From the NCBI GenBank assembly GCA_004799545.1, contig SSMU01000030.1, positions 62,001 to 126,000 on the forward strand: a DNA stretch of 64,000 nt, given 5' to 3'. Below the pieces are notes generated by a model. The model did not search any database. It was given only the letters and a program-made list of their open reading frames with translations, and was not told the DNA's origin. This document shows positions 15,928 through 25,986 of this stretch, one piece after another; the stretch's first letter is position 1, and the number at the start of each line of letters is the position of its first letter. The stretch comes from Phenylobacterium sp. GTDB taxonomy: Bacteria; Pseudomonadota; Alphaproteobacteria; Caulobacterales; Caulobacteraceae. The position numbers and the translations under genes were made by a program.

Positions 15928-16251
15928 CTAGGCGGGACGCCCGGCCTTCTCGTCCAACCCCGAGGTCCCCTCCCGGCCCTCCAGCTTGTCGGCGACGTCG
16001 TCGAGGGAGACGCCGGTGGCGGCGAGCAGCACCAGCCAGTGGTAGATCAGGTCGGCGCTCTCGCCGGCCAGGGCGTCCTTGTCGGCCTGGATGGCGGCGA
16101 TCGCGGTCTCGACGGCCTCTTCGCCCAGCTTCTTGGCGGCGCGGGCCGGATCGGCCAGCAGCTGGGCGGTGTAGGACGAATTGGGCTCGGCGCCGCGCCG
16201 GCGCTCGATGGTCGCGGTCAGGCGGGCGACGGCCTCGGCGAAGCGGCTCAT
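15928..16251 (-). CDS. hisE: Phosphoribosyl-ATP pyrophosphatase
   Basis: HisE converts phosphoribosyl-ATP to phosphoribosyl-AMP, the second step of histidine synthesis. It is 107 residues from ATG 16251; the longer track ORF runs into hisF. The conserved core is [28 protein letters not shown], with metal-binding acidic residues in GEEAVE and in [14 protein letters not shown]. HisI, the partner cyclohydrolase, is not fused and not in the window. It is the last gene of the leftward his operon and overlaps hisF by 4 bases. It converges with smr with a 10-base gap. Confidence 0.95.
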   Translation of the reverse strand: MSRFAEAVARLTATIERRRGAEPNSSYTAQLLADPARAAKKLGEEAVETAIAAIQADKDALAGESADLIYHWLVLLAATGVSLDDVADKLEGREGTSGLDEKAGRPA

Positions 16252-17018
16252 GCGGCGGCTTCCGTCCGGCGGACCGGGATGCCGTTCGCGGCCATGGCGG
16301 CCTTCACCTCGCCGATCGAGACCTCGCCGAAGTGGAAGATCGAGGCGGCAAGCACCGCGTCCGCCCCGCCGATCTTCACCGCATCGACCATGTGCTGCGC
16401 GTTCCCCGCCCCGCCCGAGGCGATCACCGGCACGCCGACCGCGGCGGTGACCTGTTTCAAGAGCTCGAGGTCGTAGCCGATCTTGGCGCCGTCGCGGTCC
16501 ATGGAGGTCAGCAGGATCTCGCCCGCCCCATGCGCCACGGCGTCCACGGCATAGTCGACCACGTTCAGCCCGGTGTCGTTGCGGCCGCCGTAGGTGAACA
16601 CATGCCACCCGTCGGCCGTCCGCTTGGCGTCGATCGCTACCACCGTCGCCTGGCTGCCGAAGGCGTCGGCGCAGCCGGTGATCAGGTCGCGGGTCTCCAC
16701 CGCGGCGGTGTTGATGGAGATCTTGTCGGCCCCGGCCAGCAGCAGGCGCCGGGCGTCCTCCACCGTGCGGATGCCGCCGCCCACCGACAGCGGCATGAAG
16801 CAGACGTCGGCGGTGCGGGCCACCACGTCGAGGATGGTCCCGCGATGCTCATGGCTGGCGGTGATGTCGAGGAACATCAGCTCGTCGGCGCCGGCCGCGT
16901 CATAGGCCCTGGCCTGTTCCACCGGATCGCCGGCGTCGCGCAGGGAAACGAACTGCACGCCCTTCACCACGCGGCCGTCCTTGACGTCCAGGCAGGGGAT
17001 GACCCGCACCCGCAGCAT
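16248..17018 (-). CDS. hisF: Imidazole glycerol phosphate synthase, cyclase subunit
   Basis: HisF uses ammonia from HisH to turn PRFAR into imidazole glycerol phosphate plus AICAR. It is 256 residues, a (beta/alpha)8 barrel starting [19 protein letters not shown], where the catalytic Asp of CLDVKDG lies. The second catalytic Asp is in [13 protein letters not shown] near residue 130. Phosphate-binding loops GGGIRT and ASGGAGN fit. The barrel-start Arg/Lys/Glu gate residues are present. hisA ends one base into its start codon (TGATG), so translation is coupled. Confidence 0.97.
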   Translation of the reverse strand: MLRVRVIPCLDVKDGRVVKGVQFVSLRDAGDPVEQARAYDAAGADELMFLDITASHEHRGTILDVVARTADVCFMPLSVGGGIRTVEDARRLLLAGADKISINTAAVETRDLITGCADAFGSQATVVAIDAKRTADGWHVFTYGGRNDTGLNVVDYAVDAVAHGAGEILLTSMDRDGAKIGYDLELLKQVTAAVGVPVIASGGAGNAQHMVDAVKIGGADAVLAASIFHFGEVSIGEVKAAMAANGIPVRRTEAAA

Positions 17019-17749
17019 CAGGCCGCCGCCTTGAGCGCGTCCGACGGCACGATGGCGCCGTTGTAGAGCGCGCGGCCGAGCACGGCGCCGGCGATCGGCA
17101 CGCCCTTGCGCGCCTTCAGCCGCACGATGTCGTCGATCGAGGCGAGGCCGCCCGCGGCGATCACCGGGATGGTCACCGCATCGGCGATGGTCCCGAACGC
17201 CTCGACGTCGAAGCCCATGGTGGTGCCGTCGCGGTCGATGTCGGTGATGATCAGGGCCGAGACCCCGACGTCCTCGAACCGCTTGGCCACCGAGATGGCG
17301 TCGAGGTCGCTGTCCTCGGTCCAGCCCTGCACGGCCACCTTGCCGGCGCGCACATCGACGCTGACGGCGATCTGCTCGGGGAAGGCCTTGGCCGCTTCCC
17401 GCACCACCTGCGGTTCGCGCACCGCCACGGTGCCCAGGATCACCCGGCTGACCCCGGCTTCGATCCAGCGCTCCACGTCGGCCAGCGAGCGGATGCCGCC
17501 GCCCAGCTGGACCGGTAGGGAGACCGCCTCCAAGATCGCCTCGACCGCCGCGCCATTGACCGCCTGGCCCTGCACCGCGCCGTTCAGGTCGACCACGTGC
17601 AGCCAGTGGAAGCCGCCGTCCACCCAGGCGCGGGCCTGGTCGGCCGGGCTGGCGTTGAACACCGTGGCCTGGCCCAGGTCGCCGCGGATCACGCGCACGC
17701 ACTGGCCGTCCTTCAGGTCGATGGCGGGATAGAGGATCACGGACGCCAC
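17018..17749 (-). CDS. hisA: ProFAR isomerase
   Basis: HisA isomerises ProFAR to PRFAR. It is 243 residues, another (beta/alpha)8 barrel, homologous to HisF. It opens [18 protein letters not shown] with the catalytic Asp in AIDLKDG. The second acid is in [18 protein letters not shown] near 130. GGGIRS and [11 protein letters not shown] are the phosphate loops. The first 13 bases overlap the end of hisH in another frame. Confidence 0.97.
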   Translation of the reverse strand: MASVILYPAIDLKDGQCVRVIRGDLGQATVFNASPADQARAWVDGGFHWLHVVDLNGAVQGQAVNGAAVEAILEAVSLPVQLGGGIRSLADVERWIEAGVSRVILGTVAVREPQVVREAAKAFPEQIAVSVDVRAGKVAVQGWTEDSDLDAISVAKRFEDVGVSALIITDIDRDGTTMGFDVEAFGTIADAVTIPVIAAGGLASIDDIVRLKARKGVPIAGAVLGRALYNGAIVPSDALKAAA

Positions 17750-18372
17750 TCCAGGAAGCGCTTCAGCAGCGCTAGGCCAGGCTCTTGCGACTTTTCGGGG
17801 TGGAACTGAACCCCCGCGACATTGCCCCGCGCGACCGCCGCGGGAAACCGGCCGCCGTGCTCCACATAGGCCGTCACGTCGGCGGAGTCCCTCGGGAAGA
17901 TGGCGAAGGAATGGGTGAAATAGACCGCCTCGCCGTCCGCCAGCGGCGCGAACAGCGGATGGTCGGCGACCTGGACCAGGGTGTTCCAGCCCATGTGCGG
18001 GACCTTGATGGCGGGACCTTCGGGCGAGAGCTTCCGCACCTCGCCCGCGATCCAGTCGAGACCCGGCGTCTCGCCGAACTCCAGCCCGCGCGAGGCCAGG
18101 AGCTGCATGCCGACGCAGATGCCCAGGAAGGGGGCGCCCTTGCCCTGCACCGCCTCGGTCATGGCCTCGATCACGCCGTCGCGCGCCGCCAGCGCCGCCA
18201 TGCAGGCCGCGAAGGCTCCGACGCCCGGCAGCACGATGCGGTCGGCGCCGGCGATGGTCTCGGGATCGCTGGTGACCACGATATTGGCCGCGCCCTCGGC
18301 GATCCTCGCCAGGGCCTTCTCGGCCGAGCGCAGGTTGCCCGACCCGTAGTCGATCAGGGCGACGGTATGCAT
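17737..18372 (-). CDS. hisH: Imidazole glycerol phosphate synthase, glutamine amidotransferase subunit
   Basis: HisH hydrolyses glutamine and channels ammonia into the HisF barrel. It is 211 residues of class I amidotransferase. The triad is visible: Cys in [15 protein letters not shown] near 84, and His and Glu in [15 protein letters not shown] near 190. The oxyanion region LPGVGAF is normal. It sits between hisB and hisA as in most alphaproteobacteria. Confidence 0.97.
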   Translation of the reverse strand: MHTVALIDYGSGNLRSAEKALARIAEGAANIVVTSDPETIAGADRIVLPGVGAFAACMAALAARDGVIEAMTEAVQGKGAPFLGICVGMQLLASRGLEFGETPGLDWIAGEVRKLSPEGPAIKVPHMGWNTLVQVADHPLFAPLADGEAVYFTHSFAIFPRDSADVTAYVEHGGRFPAAVARGNVAGVQFHPEKSQEPGLALLKRFLEWRP

Positions 18373-18383
18373 GGAGGAGTTTC

Positions 18384-18974
18384 CTACAGGACGCCCTTGG
18401 TGGACGGCGCGTGGCCCAGGCTCTTGGGGTCGAGCTCGACGGCTTGGCGGAGCGCCCGGGCCAGCGCCTTGAACCCGCTCTCCGCCACGTGGTGGGAGTT
18501 GGTCCCGTAGAGGGTCTCCAGGTGCACGCAGGCGCCGGCGTGCATGGCGAAGGCGTGGTGGAATTCCTTGAACAGCTCGGTGTCCATCTCGCCGACCTTC
18601 GGCGTCCTGAACTCCACCTTCCAGATCAGGTAGGGCCGATTGGAGAGGTCGATGGCGCAGCGGGTCAGGGTCTCGTCCATCGGGATATAGGCGTGGCCGA
18701 ACCGGCGGACGCCCTTGAAGCCGTCCAGCGCCTTGTTCACCGCCTGGCCGATGACGATGCCGGTGTCTTCCACCGTGTGGTGCATGTCGATGTGCAGGTC
18801 GCCCTTTGTCTCGACCTTCAGGTCGATGCCGCCGTGGCGGGCGAAGCTGTCCAGCATGTGGTCGAAGAAGCCGATGCCGGTGGAGATCTCGGACACACCG
18901 GTCCCATCGAGATCCACGAGCACGCGGATCTTCGTCTCCTTGGTGTCGCGGGCGACTTCCGCCGTACGGCTCAT
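18384..18974 (-). CDS. hisB: Imidazoleglycerol-phosphate dehydratase
   Basis: HisB (monofunctional here) dehydrates imidazole glycerol phosphate to imidazole acetol phosphate, using Mn2+. It is 196 residues without the N-terminal phosphatase of the enterobacterial fusion. Metal-ligand motifs [25 protein letters not shown] and [15 protein letters not shown] are clear, with SNRPY in between. It is followed by hisH after an 11-base gap. A PfkB-family kinase lies 4 bases upstream, so that kinase likely heads the operon. Confidence 0.97.
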   Translation of the reverse strand: MSRTAEVARDTKETKIRVLVDLDGTGVSEISTGIGFFDHMLDSFARHGGIDLKVETKGDLHIDMHHTVEDTGIVIGQAVNKALDGFKGVRRFGHAYIPMDETLTRCAIDLSNRPYLIWKVEFRTPKVGEMDTELFKEFHHAFAMHAGACVHLETLYGTNSHHVAESGFKALARALRQAVELDPKSLGHAPSTKGVL

Positions 18975-18978
18975 CGGT

Positions 18979-19968
18979 TCAGTACCCCTTCGAGGCCGCC
19001 AGCTCTTTGAGGCTGACCTGCGGCCGCGGACCGTAGTGCGAGATCACCTCGGCGGCGGCGAGGGAGCCCAGCTTGCCGCAGAGCTGCAGCGGCCGCCCCC
19101 GCGCCAGGCCGAACATGAACCCGGCCGCGTATTGGTCGCCCGCGCCGGTCGTGTCCACGATTTTCTCCACCGGCTCGGCGGCGACGGTAAGGCGTTCGCC
19201 GGCGGTGAGGATCACCGAGCCGTGTTCGCTGCGGGTCACCGCGGCCAGCGTCACCCGCTGGCGCAGCTGCTCGACCGCGGCGTCGAAGTCGTCGGTCTCG
19301 AAGAGGGCGCAGACCTCGCTCTCGTTGGCGAACAGCAGGTCGACCTGGGTCTCGATGAAGCCCAGCAGGCCCGCGCGGTGGCGCTCCACCACGAAGCTGT
19401 CGGAGAGGGTGAGCGCGATCATCCGGCCCGCGCCGTGCGCCAGGGCGGCGGCCTTGGCGAAGGCGCGCCGGGCGGCCTCGGCGTCGAACAGATAGCCTTC
19501 CAGGTAGACGATCTTGGCCGCCTCGATCACGCCTGGGTCCACGTCGTCGTCGGTGAACTGCACCGAGGCGCCCAGGAAGGTGCACATGGTGCGCTGGGCG
19601 TCGGGCGTGACGTTGATCATCGAGACGGCGGTCGCGGGGCCGTTCTCAAGAGGCGCGTTTTCGAAGTGGGCGCCGATGGCGCGCATGTCGTGGGTGAAGA
19701 CCTGGCCCAGCTGGTCGTTGGCCACCTTGCCCAGGAAGGCGCCTCGCCCGCCGAAGCTCGCCAGGCCCGCCACCGTGTTGGCGGCCGAGCCGCCGGAAGC
19801 CTCCACGCCGGCGGCCATCTTGCCGTAGAGCGCCGCGCTCTGCTCGGCGTCCACCAGCATCATCGCGCCCTTGGTCAGGGCGTTGGCCGCCAGGAACGCG
19901 TCGGTCGCCGGGGCGCTCACGTCGACGATGGCGTTGCCGATCGCGGCCACGTCATAGAGGTCTGGCAT
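18979..19968 (-). CDS. PfkB-family kinase, probable adenosine kinase
   Basis: A 329-residue ribokinase-like enzyme from ATG 19968 ([20 protein letters not shown]); the upstream track start lies in the gap. The first motif [15 protein letters not shown] and the anion-hole/catalytic motif [20 protein letters not shown] near residue 280 are both present. The second supplies the base Asp. The family includes adenosine kinases, ribokinases and fructokinases. The N-terminus and overall layout resemble the alphaproteobacterial adenosine kinase group, which recycles adenosine to AMP. It is the first gene of the his operon. Histidine synthesis consumes ATP and releases AICAR, so a purine salvage enzyme would fit, but this is inference. 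Confidence 0.85.
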   Translation of the reverse strand: MPDLYDVAAIGNAIVDVSAPATDAFLAANALTKGAMMLVDAEQSAALYGKMAAGVEASGGSAANTVAGLASFGGRGAFLGKVANDQLGQVFTHDMRAIGAHFENAPLENGPATAVSMINVTPDAQRTMCTFLGASVQFTDDDVDPGVIEAAKIVYLEGYLFDAEAARRAFAKAAALAHGAGRMIALTLSDSFVVERHRAGLLGFIETQVDLLFANESEVCALFETDDFDAAVEQLRQRVTLAAVTRSEHGSVILTAGERLTVAAEPVEKIVDTTGAGDQYAAGFMFGLARGRPLQLCGKLGSLAAAEVISHYGPRPQVSLKELAASKGY

Positions 19969-20021
19969 TGCTGAGCTTTCGTGAGAAGGAGGCGGCGACT
20001 TAGCGGGAAAGGGCCCGCTTG

Positions 20022-20717
20022 TCAGCGCCCGATGAAAAGATGCCGCGAGGGGCAGAGGTCGGCGACCAGGCAGTCCTCGCACTTCGGCCGCCGCGCGACG
20101 CAGGTGTAGCGGCCGTGCAGGATCAGCCAGTGGTGGGCCCGCGTCAGGTAGGGCTCGGGCACGATGGCCATCAGGTCGGCCTCCACCGCGTCGGGCGTCT
20201 TGCCCTCGGACAGGCCCAGCCGGTGCGACACCCGGAAGACGTGGGTGTCGACGGCGATGGCGGGCTCGATGCGGAGCTCGTTCAGCACCACGGACGCCGT
20301 CTTGCGGCCAACGCCGGGCAAAGCCTGCAGCGCCTCGCGGGTCAGTGGCGCCTCACCGCCGTACTGCTCGACCAGGATGCGGCTGAGCGCGATCACGTTC
20401 TTGGCCTTCATGTTGTAGAGGCCGATCGAGGCGATGAACGGCTTCAGGCCGGCTTCGCCGAGCGCCAGCATCTTCTCCGGCGTGTCGGCGACCTTGAACA
20501 GCCTGTCGGTGGCCTTGTTCACCGAGACGTCGGTGGCCTGGGCCGAGAGCGCCACGGCGACCACCAGGGTGAACGGGCTCGCATAGTCCAGCTCGGTGCG
20601 GGGATCGCTCTCGGCCGCCTCGAAGCGCGCGAACAGCTCGGCGATCCGCGCAGTTTCCGCGGGCTTGAGCGCGCGGCGCTTGGGCTTGGCTTTAGGGGTC
20701 TTGGTCGGCTTGGCCAT
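20022..20717 (-). CDS. nth: Endonuclease III
   Basis: A DNA glycosylase/AP lyase that removes oxidised pyrimidines. It is 231 residues from ATG 20717, with a basic Lys-rich N-terminal tail (KPTKTPKAKPKRRALK). The helix-hairpin-helix LPGVGRKTASVVLNE near residue 130 carries the catalytic Lys. The catalytic Asp follows in AIAVDTHVFRVSHRLGL. The C-terminal [4Fe-4S] cluster has C-x6-C-x2-C-x5-C (CVARRPKCEDCLVADLC). It is divergent from the DUF2244 gene. Confidence 0.96.
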   Translation of the reverse strand: MAKPTKTPKAKPKRRALKPAETARIAELFARFEAAESDPRTELDYASPFTLVVAVALSAQATDVSVNKATDRLFKVADTPEKMLALGEAGLKPFIASIGLYNMKAKNVIALSRILVEQYGGEAPLTREALQALPGVGRKTASVVLNELRIEPAIAVDTHVFRVSHRLGLSEGKTPDAVEADLMAIVPEPYLTRAHHWLILHGRYTCVARRPKCEDCLVADLCPSRHLFIGR

Positions 20718-20785
20718 GGCGTGGCGAAAATGGCCTGTACGCACCCTCTTCGCCAAGGTGGATTCCGGGCCTATCTTCCGCCCCC

Positions 20786-21259
20786 ATGGTCGAGCCGTTC
20801 TACATGGACGCCGAGATCCGGCCGAACCGGTCGCTGTCCGAGCGCGGGTTCATCGTGCTGATCGCGGTGGTGACGATCGCCAACTGCGCGAGCGCGGCGG
20901 TGTTCGTGGCCATGGGCGCGACCTTCGTGCCGATCTTCCTGGGGATAGACATGATCGCCGTGGTGGCGGCCTTCCTGGTCAGCTTCGCGGCCGCCAAGCG
21001 GGTCGAGCGGGTGCAGGTCACCTCGCGCGACGTGCGGGTGACCCAGGAGACGCCGCGCTGGAGCCGGGTGATCTGGGAAAGCCCCACCGCCTTCACCCGG
21101 GTTCAGGTGGAGCGGGAGGAGAACCGCACGGTGGGCCTGAAGCTGGCGCTCTCCGGCCGCGTGCTGCCGCTCGCCGTGGCGCTCAGCCCCCGCGAACGCG
21201 CCGAGTTCGCCACCGCGCTCGAGCGGGCCATTTGGCAGGCCAAGCGCGGGCAGGGGTGA
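20786..21259 (+). CDS. DUF2244 membrane protein
   Basis: A 157-residue protein with a short N-terminal cytoplasmic stretch (MDAEIRPNRSLSERGF, the common DUF2244 opening), two membrane helices (about residues 22-42 and 45-68), and a basic C-terminal beta-rich tail containing VIWESPTAFTRVQVE. DUF2244 is widespread in alphaproteobacteria and often lies beside nth, as here. Function is unknown. The gene is divergent from nth across 68 bases and is followed by a palindromic repeat. Confidence 0.85.
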   Translation: MVEPFYMDAEIRPNRSLSERGFIVLIAVVTIANCASAAVFVAMGATFVPIFLGIDMIAVVAAFLVSFAAAKRVERVQVTSRDVRVTQETPRWSRVIWESPTAFTRVQVEREENRTVGLKLALSGRVLPLAVALSPRERAEFATALERAIWQAKRGQG

Positions 21260-21260
21260 T

Positions 21261-21406
21261 TTCCCTCCCCTGGAGGGGAGGGACAGACCGCGTAGCGGTC
21301 AGGGCAGGGAAGTGTGGGCTAAGCGCCGAGCTCGGAGCTTGATCGTGACTTCCCCACCCGTCCGAGGCTGCGCCTCGTCCCCCCTCCCCGGAACGGGGAG
21401 GGAAGG
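21261..21406. repeat. Type 1 palindromic repeat, copy B
   Basis: This fills the whole gap between the convergent DUF2244 and hslU stops. The left hairpin is CCCTCCCCTGGAGGGGAGGG and the inner hairpin GACCGCGTAGCGGTC. A GGGCAGGGAAGTGTGGG / CTTCCCCACCCG pair and the right hairpin CCCTCCCCGGAACGGGGAGGG follow. It could act as a two-way terminator, though no T tract follows. Confidence 0.88.
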
Positions 21407-21408
21407 GA

Positions 21409-22713
21409 TCACAGGATAAACCTCGACAAATCCGCGTCCTTCGCCAGGTCGCCGATGCGGCTGGCCACATAGTCCGCGTCGACGGTGACGGTCTCGCCCG
21501 AGCGATCGCCAGCGGTGAAGCTGATCTCCTCCAGCACCTTCTCCATCACGGTCTGCAGCCGCCGGGCGCCGATGTTCTCCACCGCGCCGTTGACGGTGAC
21601 CGCGGCGTCGGCCAGGGCGTCGATCGCCTCTTCGGTGAAGGCCAGCGTGACGCCCTCGGTGGCCAGCAGGGCCTGGTGCTGGCGCACGAGGTTCGCCTCC
21701 GGCTCGGTGAGGATGCGGCGCAGGTCGTCGCGGGTCAGGGCTTTCAGCTCCACGCGGATCGGCAGGCGGCCCTGCAGCTCGGGCAAGAGGTCCGAGGGCT
21801 TGGCCACGTGGAAGGCGCCGGAAGCGATGAACAGGATGTGGTCGGTCTTCACCGGCCCGTACTTGGTGGCGACGGTGGTCCCCTCGATCAGCGGCAGCAG
21901 GTCGCGCTGCACGCCCTCGCGGGAGACGTCGGCGCCGGCCCGCTCGCGGTTGGAGGCCACCTTGTCGATCTCGTCCAGGAAGACGATGCCCTGCTGCTCG
22001 GCCAGCTCCAGGGCTTCCTGGGTGAGGGCGTCCTGGTCCAAGAGCTTGTCGCTCTCCTCGGCGATCAGCGGCGCCCAGGCGCCGGAGACCGTGGTCTTGT
22101 GGGTCTTGGTGCGGCCGCCGAACGCCTTGCCGAACATGTCGCCGATGTTGAGCATGCCCATCGAGGCGCCGGGCTGGCCGGGGATATCCATCATCGGGAA
22201 GGCCGGGCCGCTGTCGGCGACGGTCAGCTCGACCTCTTTCTCGTCCAGCTCGCCGGCCCGCAGCTTCGTGCGGAACGAGCTGCGCGCGGCGACCGAGCCC
22301 GGCCCGGTCAGGGCGTCGAGGATGCGCTCCTCGGCGGCGGCCTCGGCCTTGGCGCGGACGCCCGCCCGGCGCTTCTCGCGGACCATGCCCAGCGCGCTCT
22401 CCACCAGGTCGCGGACGATCTGGTCGACGTCGCGGCCGACGTAGCCGACCTCGGTGAACTTGGTGGCCTCGACCTTCAGGAAGGGCGCCTGGGCGAGGCG
22501 GGCGAGCCGTCGCGCGATCTCGGTCTTGCCGACCCCGGTGGGGCCGATCATCAGGATGTTCTTCGGCGTCACCTCGTCGCGCAGGTCTTCCGGCACATGG
22601 CGGCGGCGCCAGCGGTTGCGCAGCGCCACGGCGACGGCGCGCTTGGCCTCCTGGTGGCCCACGATGTAGCGGTCGAGCTCGGAGACGATCTCGCGGGGGG
22701 AAAACTCGGTCAT
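21409..22713 (-). CDS. hslU: HslUV protease ATPase subunit
   Basis: HslU is the AAA+ unfoldase that feeds substrates to HslV. It is 434 residues from ATG 22713; the track adds an upstream stretch inside the next gene. It starts [34 protein letters not shown]. Walker [18 protein letters not shown] is near residue 58, then the pore loop [19 protein letters not shown]. The inserted I domain is rich in Glu and Lys (about 110-240). Walker [12 protein letters not shown] is near 250, and the C-terminal tail ending LSRFIL inserts into HslV. It is 13 bases downstream of an NTF2-like gene that separates it from hslV. Confidence 0.97.
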   Translation of the reverse strand: MTEFSPREIVSELDRYIVGHQEAKRAVAVALRNRWRRRHVPEDLRDEVTPKNILMIGPTGVGKTEIARRLARLAQAPFLKVEATKFTEVGYVGRDVDQIVRDLVESALGMVREKRRAGVRAKAEAAAEERILDALTGPGSVAARSSFRTKLRAGELDEKEVELTVADSGPAFPMMDIPGQPGASMGMLNIGDMFGKAFGGRTKTHKTTVSGAWAPLIAEESDKLLDQDALTQEALELAEQQGIVFLDEIDKVASNRERAGADVSREGVQRDLLPLIEGTTVATKYGPVKTDHILFIASGAFHVAKPSDLLPELQGRLPIRVELKALTRDDLRRILTEPEANLVRQHQALLATEGVTLAFTEEAIDALADAAVTVNGAVENIGARRLQTVMEKVLEEISFTAGDRSGETVTVDADYVASRIGDLAKDADLSRFIL

Positions 22714-22726
22714 GGGCCTTAGATAG

Positions 22727-23572
22727 CTACGACTTGGGCGTCTCGGGAGCAGGCAGCAGCTCGTCGAACAACAGCCGCCAGCCCGCGGCGTCCTTCCGCC
22801 AGATGCGCACGTAGTGGCCGCGGCCCTCGGCCCATCGGGCCGCGCCATAGGTCCAGGCGAGATCGCCGGCGGCCGAGGCCTGGCCGCCGAGTGGGGAGAA
22901 GGCGACGGTGGTCGGTCGGGTGGCGAGCTCGGCCACCAGGTCGGCACGGCTCATCGGCGGCCTGGCCTTGGAGCCGACGACGCGGCCGTCCTCGGCGATC
23001 GCCGCGAGGTAGGCGGCCTTAAGGTCGGACTTGGCGCCGGTGGCCAACGCGGCTTCGGCGGCGGTGACTTCGGCCATGGCCTTGGCGGGCGAGCCGGCGG
23101 CGCGGGCGGCGGGGTGCGCATAGGCGACGGCCGAGCCCTGGGCGGCGGCGCCCTCCGGGCTGCTGGGCGGGCCGCCGTCGAACAGCCATTTCCAGCCGCC
23201 GTCCGCCTGCCGCGCCCAGACGGTGAAGTACCAGGCCCGCATGGTCCCGTTGACGCTGTAGGGGCCGGTGGTGAAGCCGAGGTCGCCGGACCGCGCGATC
23301 CCGGCCCACAGCGGCCACCAGGCCAGCTTGGCGGTCCCGCCGTCAGGGGCGGCGCCATAGACCGCCTGGGCCAGCATCGGCTCGGGGTCGAGGACGATGG
23401 CCTCGGGGGCGGAATGCTTCAGGAAGCTGCCCTTGATCCCCATGGCCAGGCCGTCCGCCGCAAACGCCCGCTCGGCGGCGACCACCTGGGCGGGATCGGC
23501 TTTCGGCGCGGCCTGGGCCGAGGTCGCCAGCAACAGGATCGCGGCGGCGGCGAGGAGGTCAGACCGTCTCAA
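22727..23572 (-). CDS. Exported tandem NTF2/SnoaL-like protein (DUF4440-like)
   Basis: A 281-residue protein with a clear signal peptide ([19 protein letters not shown], cleavage after AQA), so probably periplasmic. It contains two NTF2-like halves, about residues 27-150 and 165-275, each ending in a repeated pattern: [18 protein letters not shown] and [17 protein letters not shown]. This is typical of SnoaL-like/DUF4440 domains, which form cone-shaped pockets with many different activities. No catalytic set can be named. Its start overlaps the end of hslV by 14 bases and hslU follows after 13, so it is co-transcribed with the protease subunits. What it has to do with HslUV is unknown. Confidence 0.8.
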   Translation of the reverse strand: MRRSDLLAAAAILLLATSAQAAPKADPAQVVAAERAFAADGLAMGIKGSFLKHSAPEAIVLDPEPMLAQAVYGAAPDGGTAKLAWWPLWAGIARSGDLGFTTGPYSVNGTMRAWYFTVWARQADGGWKWLFDGGPPSSPEGAAAQGSAVAYAHPAARAAGSPAKAMAEVTAAEAALATGAKSDLKAAYLAAIAEDGRVVGSKARPPMSRADLVAELATRPTTVAFSPLGGQASAAGDLAWTYGAARWAEGRGHYVRIWRKDAAGWRLLFDELLPAPETPKS

Positions 23573-24107
23573 CCACCAGCTCCCGGTTGGTGTAGACGCA
23601 GATGTCGGCGGCGATGCCCATGGCCTTGCGGGCCACCGCCTCGGCGTCGAGGCCGGAATCCATCAAGGCGCGGGCGGCGGCCAGGGCGAAGTTGCCCCCG
23701 GAGCCGATGGCGGCCACGCCGGTCTCCGGCTCCAGCACGTCGCCGGCCCCGGTGACGGTGTAGATCTGGTCCTTGTCGGCGACGATCAGCATGGCCTCCA
23801 GCTTGCGCAGGTAGCGGTCGGTCCGCCAGTCCTTGGCCAGGTCGACGCAGGCGCGGGCCAGCTGGTCGGGATATTGCTCCAGCTTGGCCTCCAGCCGCTC
23901 GATCAGGGTGAAGGCGTCGGCCGTGGCGCCGGCGAAGCCCGCCACCACCTTGCCGCCGGCCAGGCGGCGCACCTTCCTGGCGTTGCCTTTCACCACCGTC
24001 TGGCCCATCGAGACCTGGCCGTCGCCGGCCACCACCGTCGCGCCGTCTTTGCGGACGGCCAGGATGGTGGTCCCATGCCAATCGGGAAACGGGGCGGCCT
24101 GTGACAT
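23559..24107 (-). CDS. hslV: HslUV protease peptidase subunit
   Basis: HslV is the proteasome-like Thr peptidase. It is 182 residues from ATG 24107. After a short propeptide the catalytic Thr is in [13 protein letters not shown], exposed by self-processing. [25 protein letters not shown] carries the conserved Lys, and [14 protein letters not shown] and [14 protein letters not shown] match the family. The gene is divergent from the ThiF-family gene across 40 bases. Confidence 0.97.
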   Translation of the reverse strand: MSQAAPFPDWHGTTILAVRKDGATVVAGDGQVSMGQTVVKGNARKVRRLAGGKVVAGFAGATADAFTLIERLEAKLEQYPDQLARACVDLAKDWRTDRYLRKLEAMLIVADKDQIYTVTGAGDVLEPETGVAAIGSGGNFALAAARALMDSGLDAEAVARKAMGIAADICVYTNRELVVETV

Positions 24108-24147
24108 GGTCGCGATGTGGCCAGGGTGAGGGGCAAGGTCAAGCCGG

Positions 24148-24894
24148 ATGGTGTTCACCGACGTCGAGATCGAGCGCTACGCCCGCCACCTGGTGCTGCG
24201 CGAGGTGGGCGGGCCGGGCCAGCAGAAGCTGAAGGCCGGCAGCGCGTTGATCGTCGGGGCCGGCGGCCTGGGCTCCCCGGCCGCGCTCTACCTGGCCGCG
24301 GCCGGCCTCGGCACCATCATCCTTGCCGATCCCGATGAGGTCGACCTCTCCAACCTGCAGCGGCAGGTGATCTACACCGAGGACGACGTCGGACGGCCGA
24401 AGCCCGAGGCGGCCGCCGATCGGCTGGCGGCGCTCAACCCGCACATCTTCGTGGCCGGCTTCCACGGCGCCTTCGACGCCGAGACCGCCGACGAGCTGAT
24501 CAGCGACGTGGCCCTGGTGCTGGACGGCGCCGACAATTTCGAGACCCGGTTCGCGGTGAACGCGGCCTGTGTGCGCCACGGCAAGCCCCTGGTCACCGGC
24601 GCGATCGGCCGCTGGACCGGGCAGGTCGGGGTGTTCGCCGGCCAACCCTGCTACCAGTGCCTGGTCCCGGAGATCCCGCCGGACGCCGAGACCTGCCAGG
24701 CGGTGGGCGTGGTGGGCGCCCTGGCCGGGGTCATCGGCTCGATGATGGCGCTGGAGGCCATCAAGCTGATCACCGGGGCGGGGGAGCCCCTGGCCGGCCG
24801 GCTGATGATCTACGACGCCCTGGCCGCCGAGACGCGGACCGTGCGGGTGGCGGCCGACCCGGACTGCCCGGTGTGCGGCGGCGGGGCGCCATGA
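24148..24894 (+). CDS. HesA/MoeB/ThiF family adenylyltransferase
   Basis: E1-like enzymes of this family adenylate the C-terminal Gly of a small sulfur carrier (MoaD or ThiS). It is 248 residues. It opens [21 protein letters not shown]. The nucleotide loop [19 protein letters not shown] is near residue 35, [10 protein letters not shown] near 69 carries the Arg finger region, and [13 protein letters not shown] is near 118. Zinc is likely held by CYQC and CPVC. The family Cys region [12 protein letters not shown] is present. There is no rhodanese domain. Either molybdopterin or thiamine sulfur transfer is possible; neither pathway is nearby. Its stop overlaps the next start by 4 bases. Confidence 0.9.
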   Translation: MVFTDVEIERYARHLVLREVGGPGQQKLKAGSALIVGAGGLGSPAALYLAAAGLGTIILADPDEVDLSNLQRQVIYTEDDVGRPKPEAAADRLAALNPHIFVAGFHGAFDAETADELISDVALVLDGADNFETRFAVNAACVRHGKPLVTGAIGRWTGQVGVFAGQPCYQCLVPEIPPDAETCQAVGVVGALAGVIGSMMALEAIKLITGAGEPLAGRLMIYDALAAETRTVRVAADPDCPVCGGGAP

Positions 24895-25334
24895 CCGCGG
24901 CCCTGGTCCCCGAGCTTGATGTCGGCGACCTGGCGCGCTCGCTGAGGTTCTATGTCGAGGTGCTGGGCTTCTCGGTGGTCTACGAGCGGGCCGAGGAGCA
25001 GTTCGCCTATCTGAGGCGCGAGGAGGCGGAGCTGATGCTGGAGGCCGCCGACGGCCCCGGCCGCCGCTTCCGCACCGCGCCGCTTGAGCCGCCGTTCGGG
25101 CGGGGCATGAACCTGCAGATCCGCACCGGCGATGTCACCGCCCTGTTCGACCGGGTCGCCGCTCACGGCCTGGCGCCGCTCATTCCGCTTGAGGAGCGCT
25201 GGTACCGGGTGCGCCTGCGCGAACGCGGCCTCCGGCAATTCGTGGTCGCCGACCCGGACGGCTATCTGCTGCGCTTCTTCGAAGACCTCGGCGTGCGCCC
25301 GGCCGCCCAACAGGAGACGGAGGCCCACCCATGA
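24891..25334 (+). CDS. VOC-family (glyoxalase/bleomycin-resistance-like) protein
   Basis: A 147-residue vicinal-oxygen-chelate fold protein with two beta-alpha-beta-beta-beta modules, from ATG 24891. Telling segments are PELDVGDLARSLRFYVEVLGF at the start and RQFVVADPDGYLLRFFEDLG near the end, the usual bleomycin-resistance-like pattern. Members bind drugs or use a metal for glyoxalase or dioxygenase chemistry; metal ligands are not complete enough here to pick one. It overlaps the ThiF-like gene and the methyltransferase by 4 bases each, so the three are made together. Confidence 0.87.
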   Translation: MTAALVPELDVGDLARSLRFYVEVLGFSVVYERAEEQFAYLRREEAELMLEAADGPGRRFRTAPLEPPFGRGMNLQIRTGDVTALFDRVAAHGLAPLIPLEERWYRVRLRERGLRQFVVADPDGYLLRFFEDLGVRPAAQQETEAHP

Positions 25335-25984
25335 ACCAGGATGCCTACACGGCGGTCGACGCCTATCTGACCGAGGTCCTCCTCGCCCCGGATCCGGTGC
25401 TCGACCAGGCCCTGGCCGCGGCCCGCGCCGCCGGTCTGCCGGCCATCGACGTGGCGCCCAACCAGGGCAAGCTGCTGCACCTGATGGCGCAAATGGTCGG
25501 GGCGCGGCGGATCCTGGAGATCGGCACGCTGGGCGGCTATTCGACCATCTGGCTGGGCCGCGCCCTGCCGGCGGACGGGGAGCTGATCACCCTGGAGTAC
25601 GCGCCGAAGCACGCCGAGGTGGCGCGCCGCAACCTCGCCCTGGCCGGCCTGTCCGACCGCGTGGAAGTCAAGGTGGGCGCGGCGATCGACACCCTGCCGA
25701 CCCTGACCGGCCCCTTCGACTTCGTCTTCATCGACGCCGACAAGCCCTCGAACCCCGACTATTTCACCTGGGCCCTGAAGCTCTCGCGGCCGGGCTCGGT
25801 GATCGTGGTCGACAATGTGGTGCGCTCAGGCGCGGTCGCCGATCCGAAAGGCGACGCCGCCGTCCAGGGCATCCGCCGGATGAACGCCATGATCGCCGCC
25901 GAGCCCCGGGTGAGCGCCACCGCCGTGCAGACCGTCGGCTCCAAAGGCTGGGACGGGTTTTGTTTGGTGAGGGTGCTGGCGTGA
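25331..25984 (+). CDS. COMT-type SAM-dependent O-methyltransferase
   Basis: A 217-residue class I methyltransferase of the catechol/caffeoyl-CoA O-methyltransferase family. Motif I is ILEIGTLGGYSTIWLGRAL near residue 57. The metal-binding motif is DFVFIDADKPSNPDYFTWAL near 128, followed by GSVIVVDNVVRSG, which supplies the second Asp/Asn ligand. These enzymes need Mg2+ and methylate catechol-like hydroxyls; the substrate is not known. It is the last gene of the three-gene operon and converges on the 2-hydroxyacid dehydrogenase across a type 2 repeat. Confidence 0.9.
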   Translation: MNQDAYTAVDAYLTEVLLAPDPVLDQALAAARAAGLPAIDVAPNQGKLLHLMAQMVGARRILEIGTLGGYSTIWLGRALPADGELITLEYAPKHAEVARRNLALAGLSDRVEVKVGAAIDTLPTLTGPFDFVFIDADKPSNPDYFTWALKLSRPGSVIVVDNVVRSGAVADPKGDAAVQGIRRMNAMIAAEPRVSATAVQTVGSKGWDGFCLVRVLA

Positions 25985-25986
25985 AG

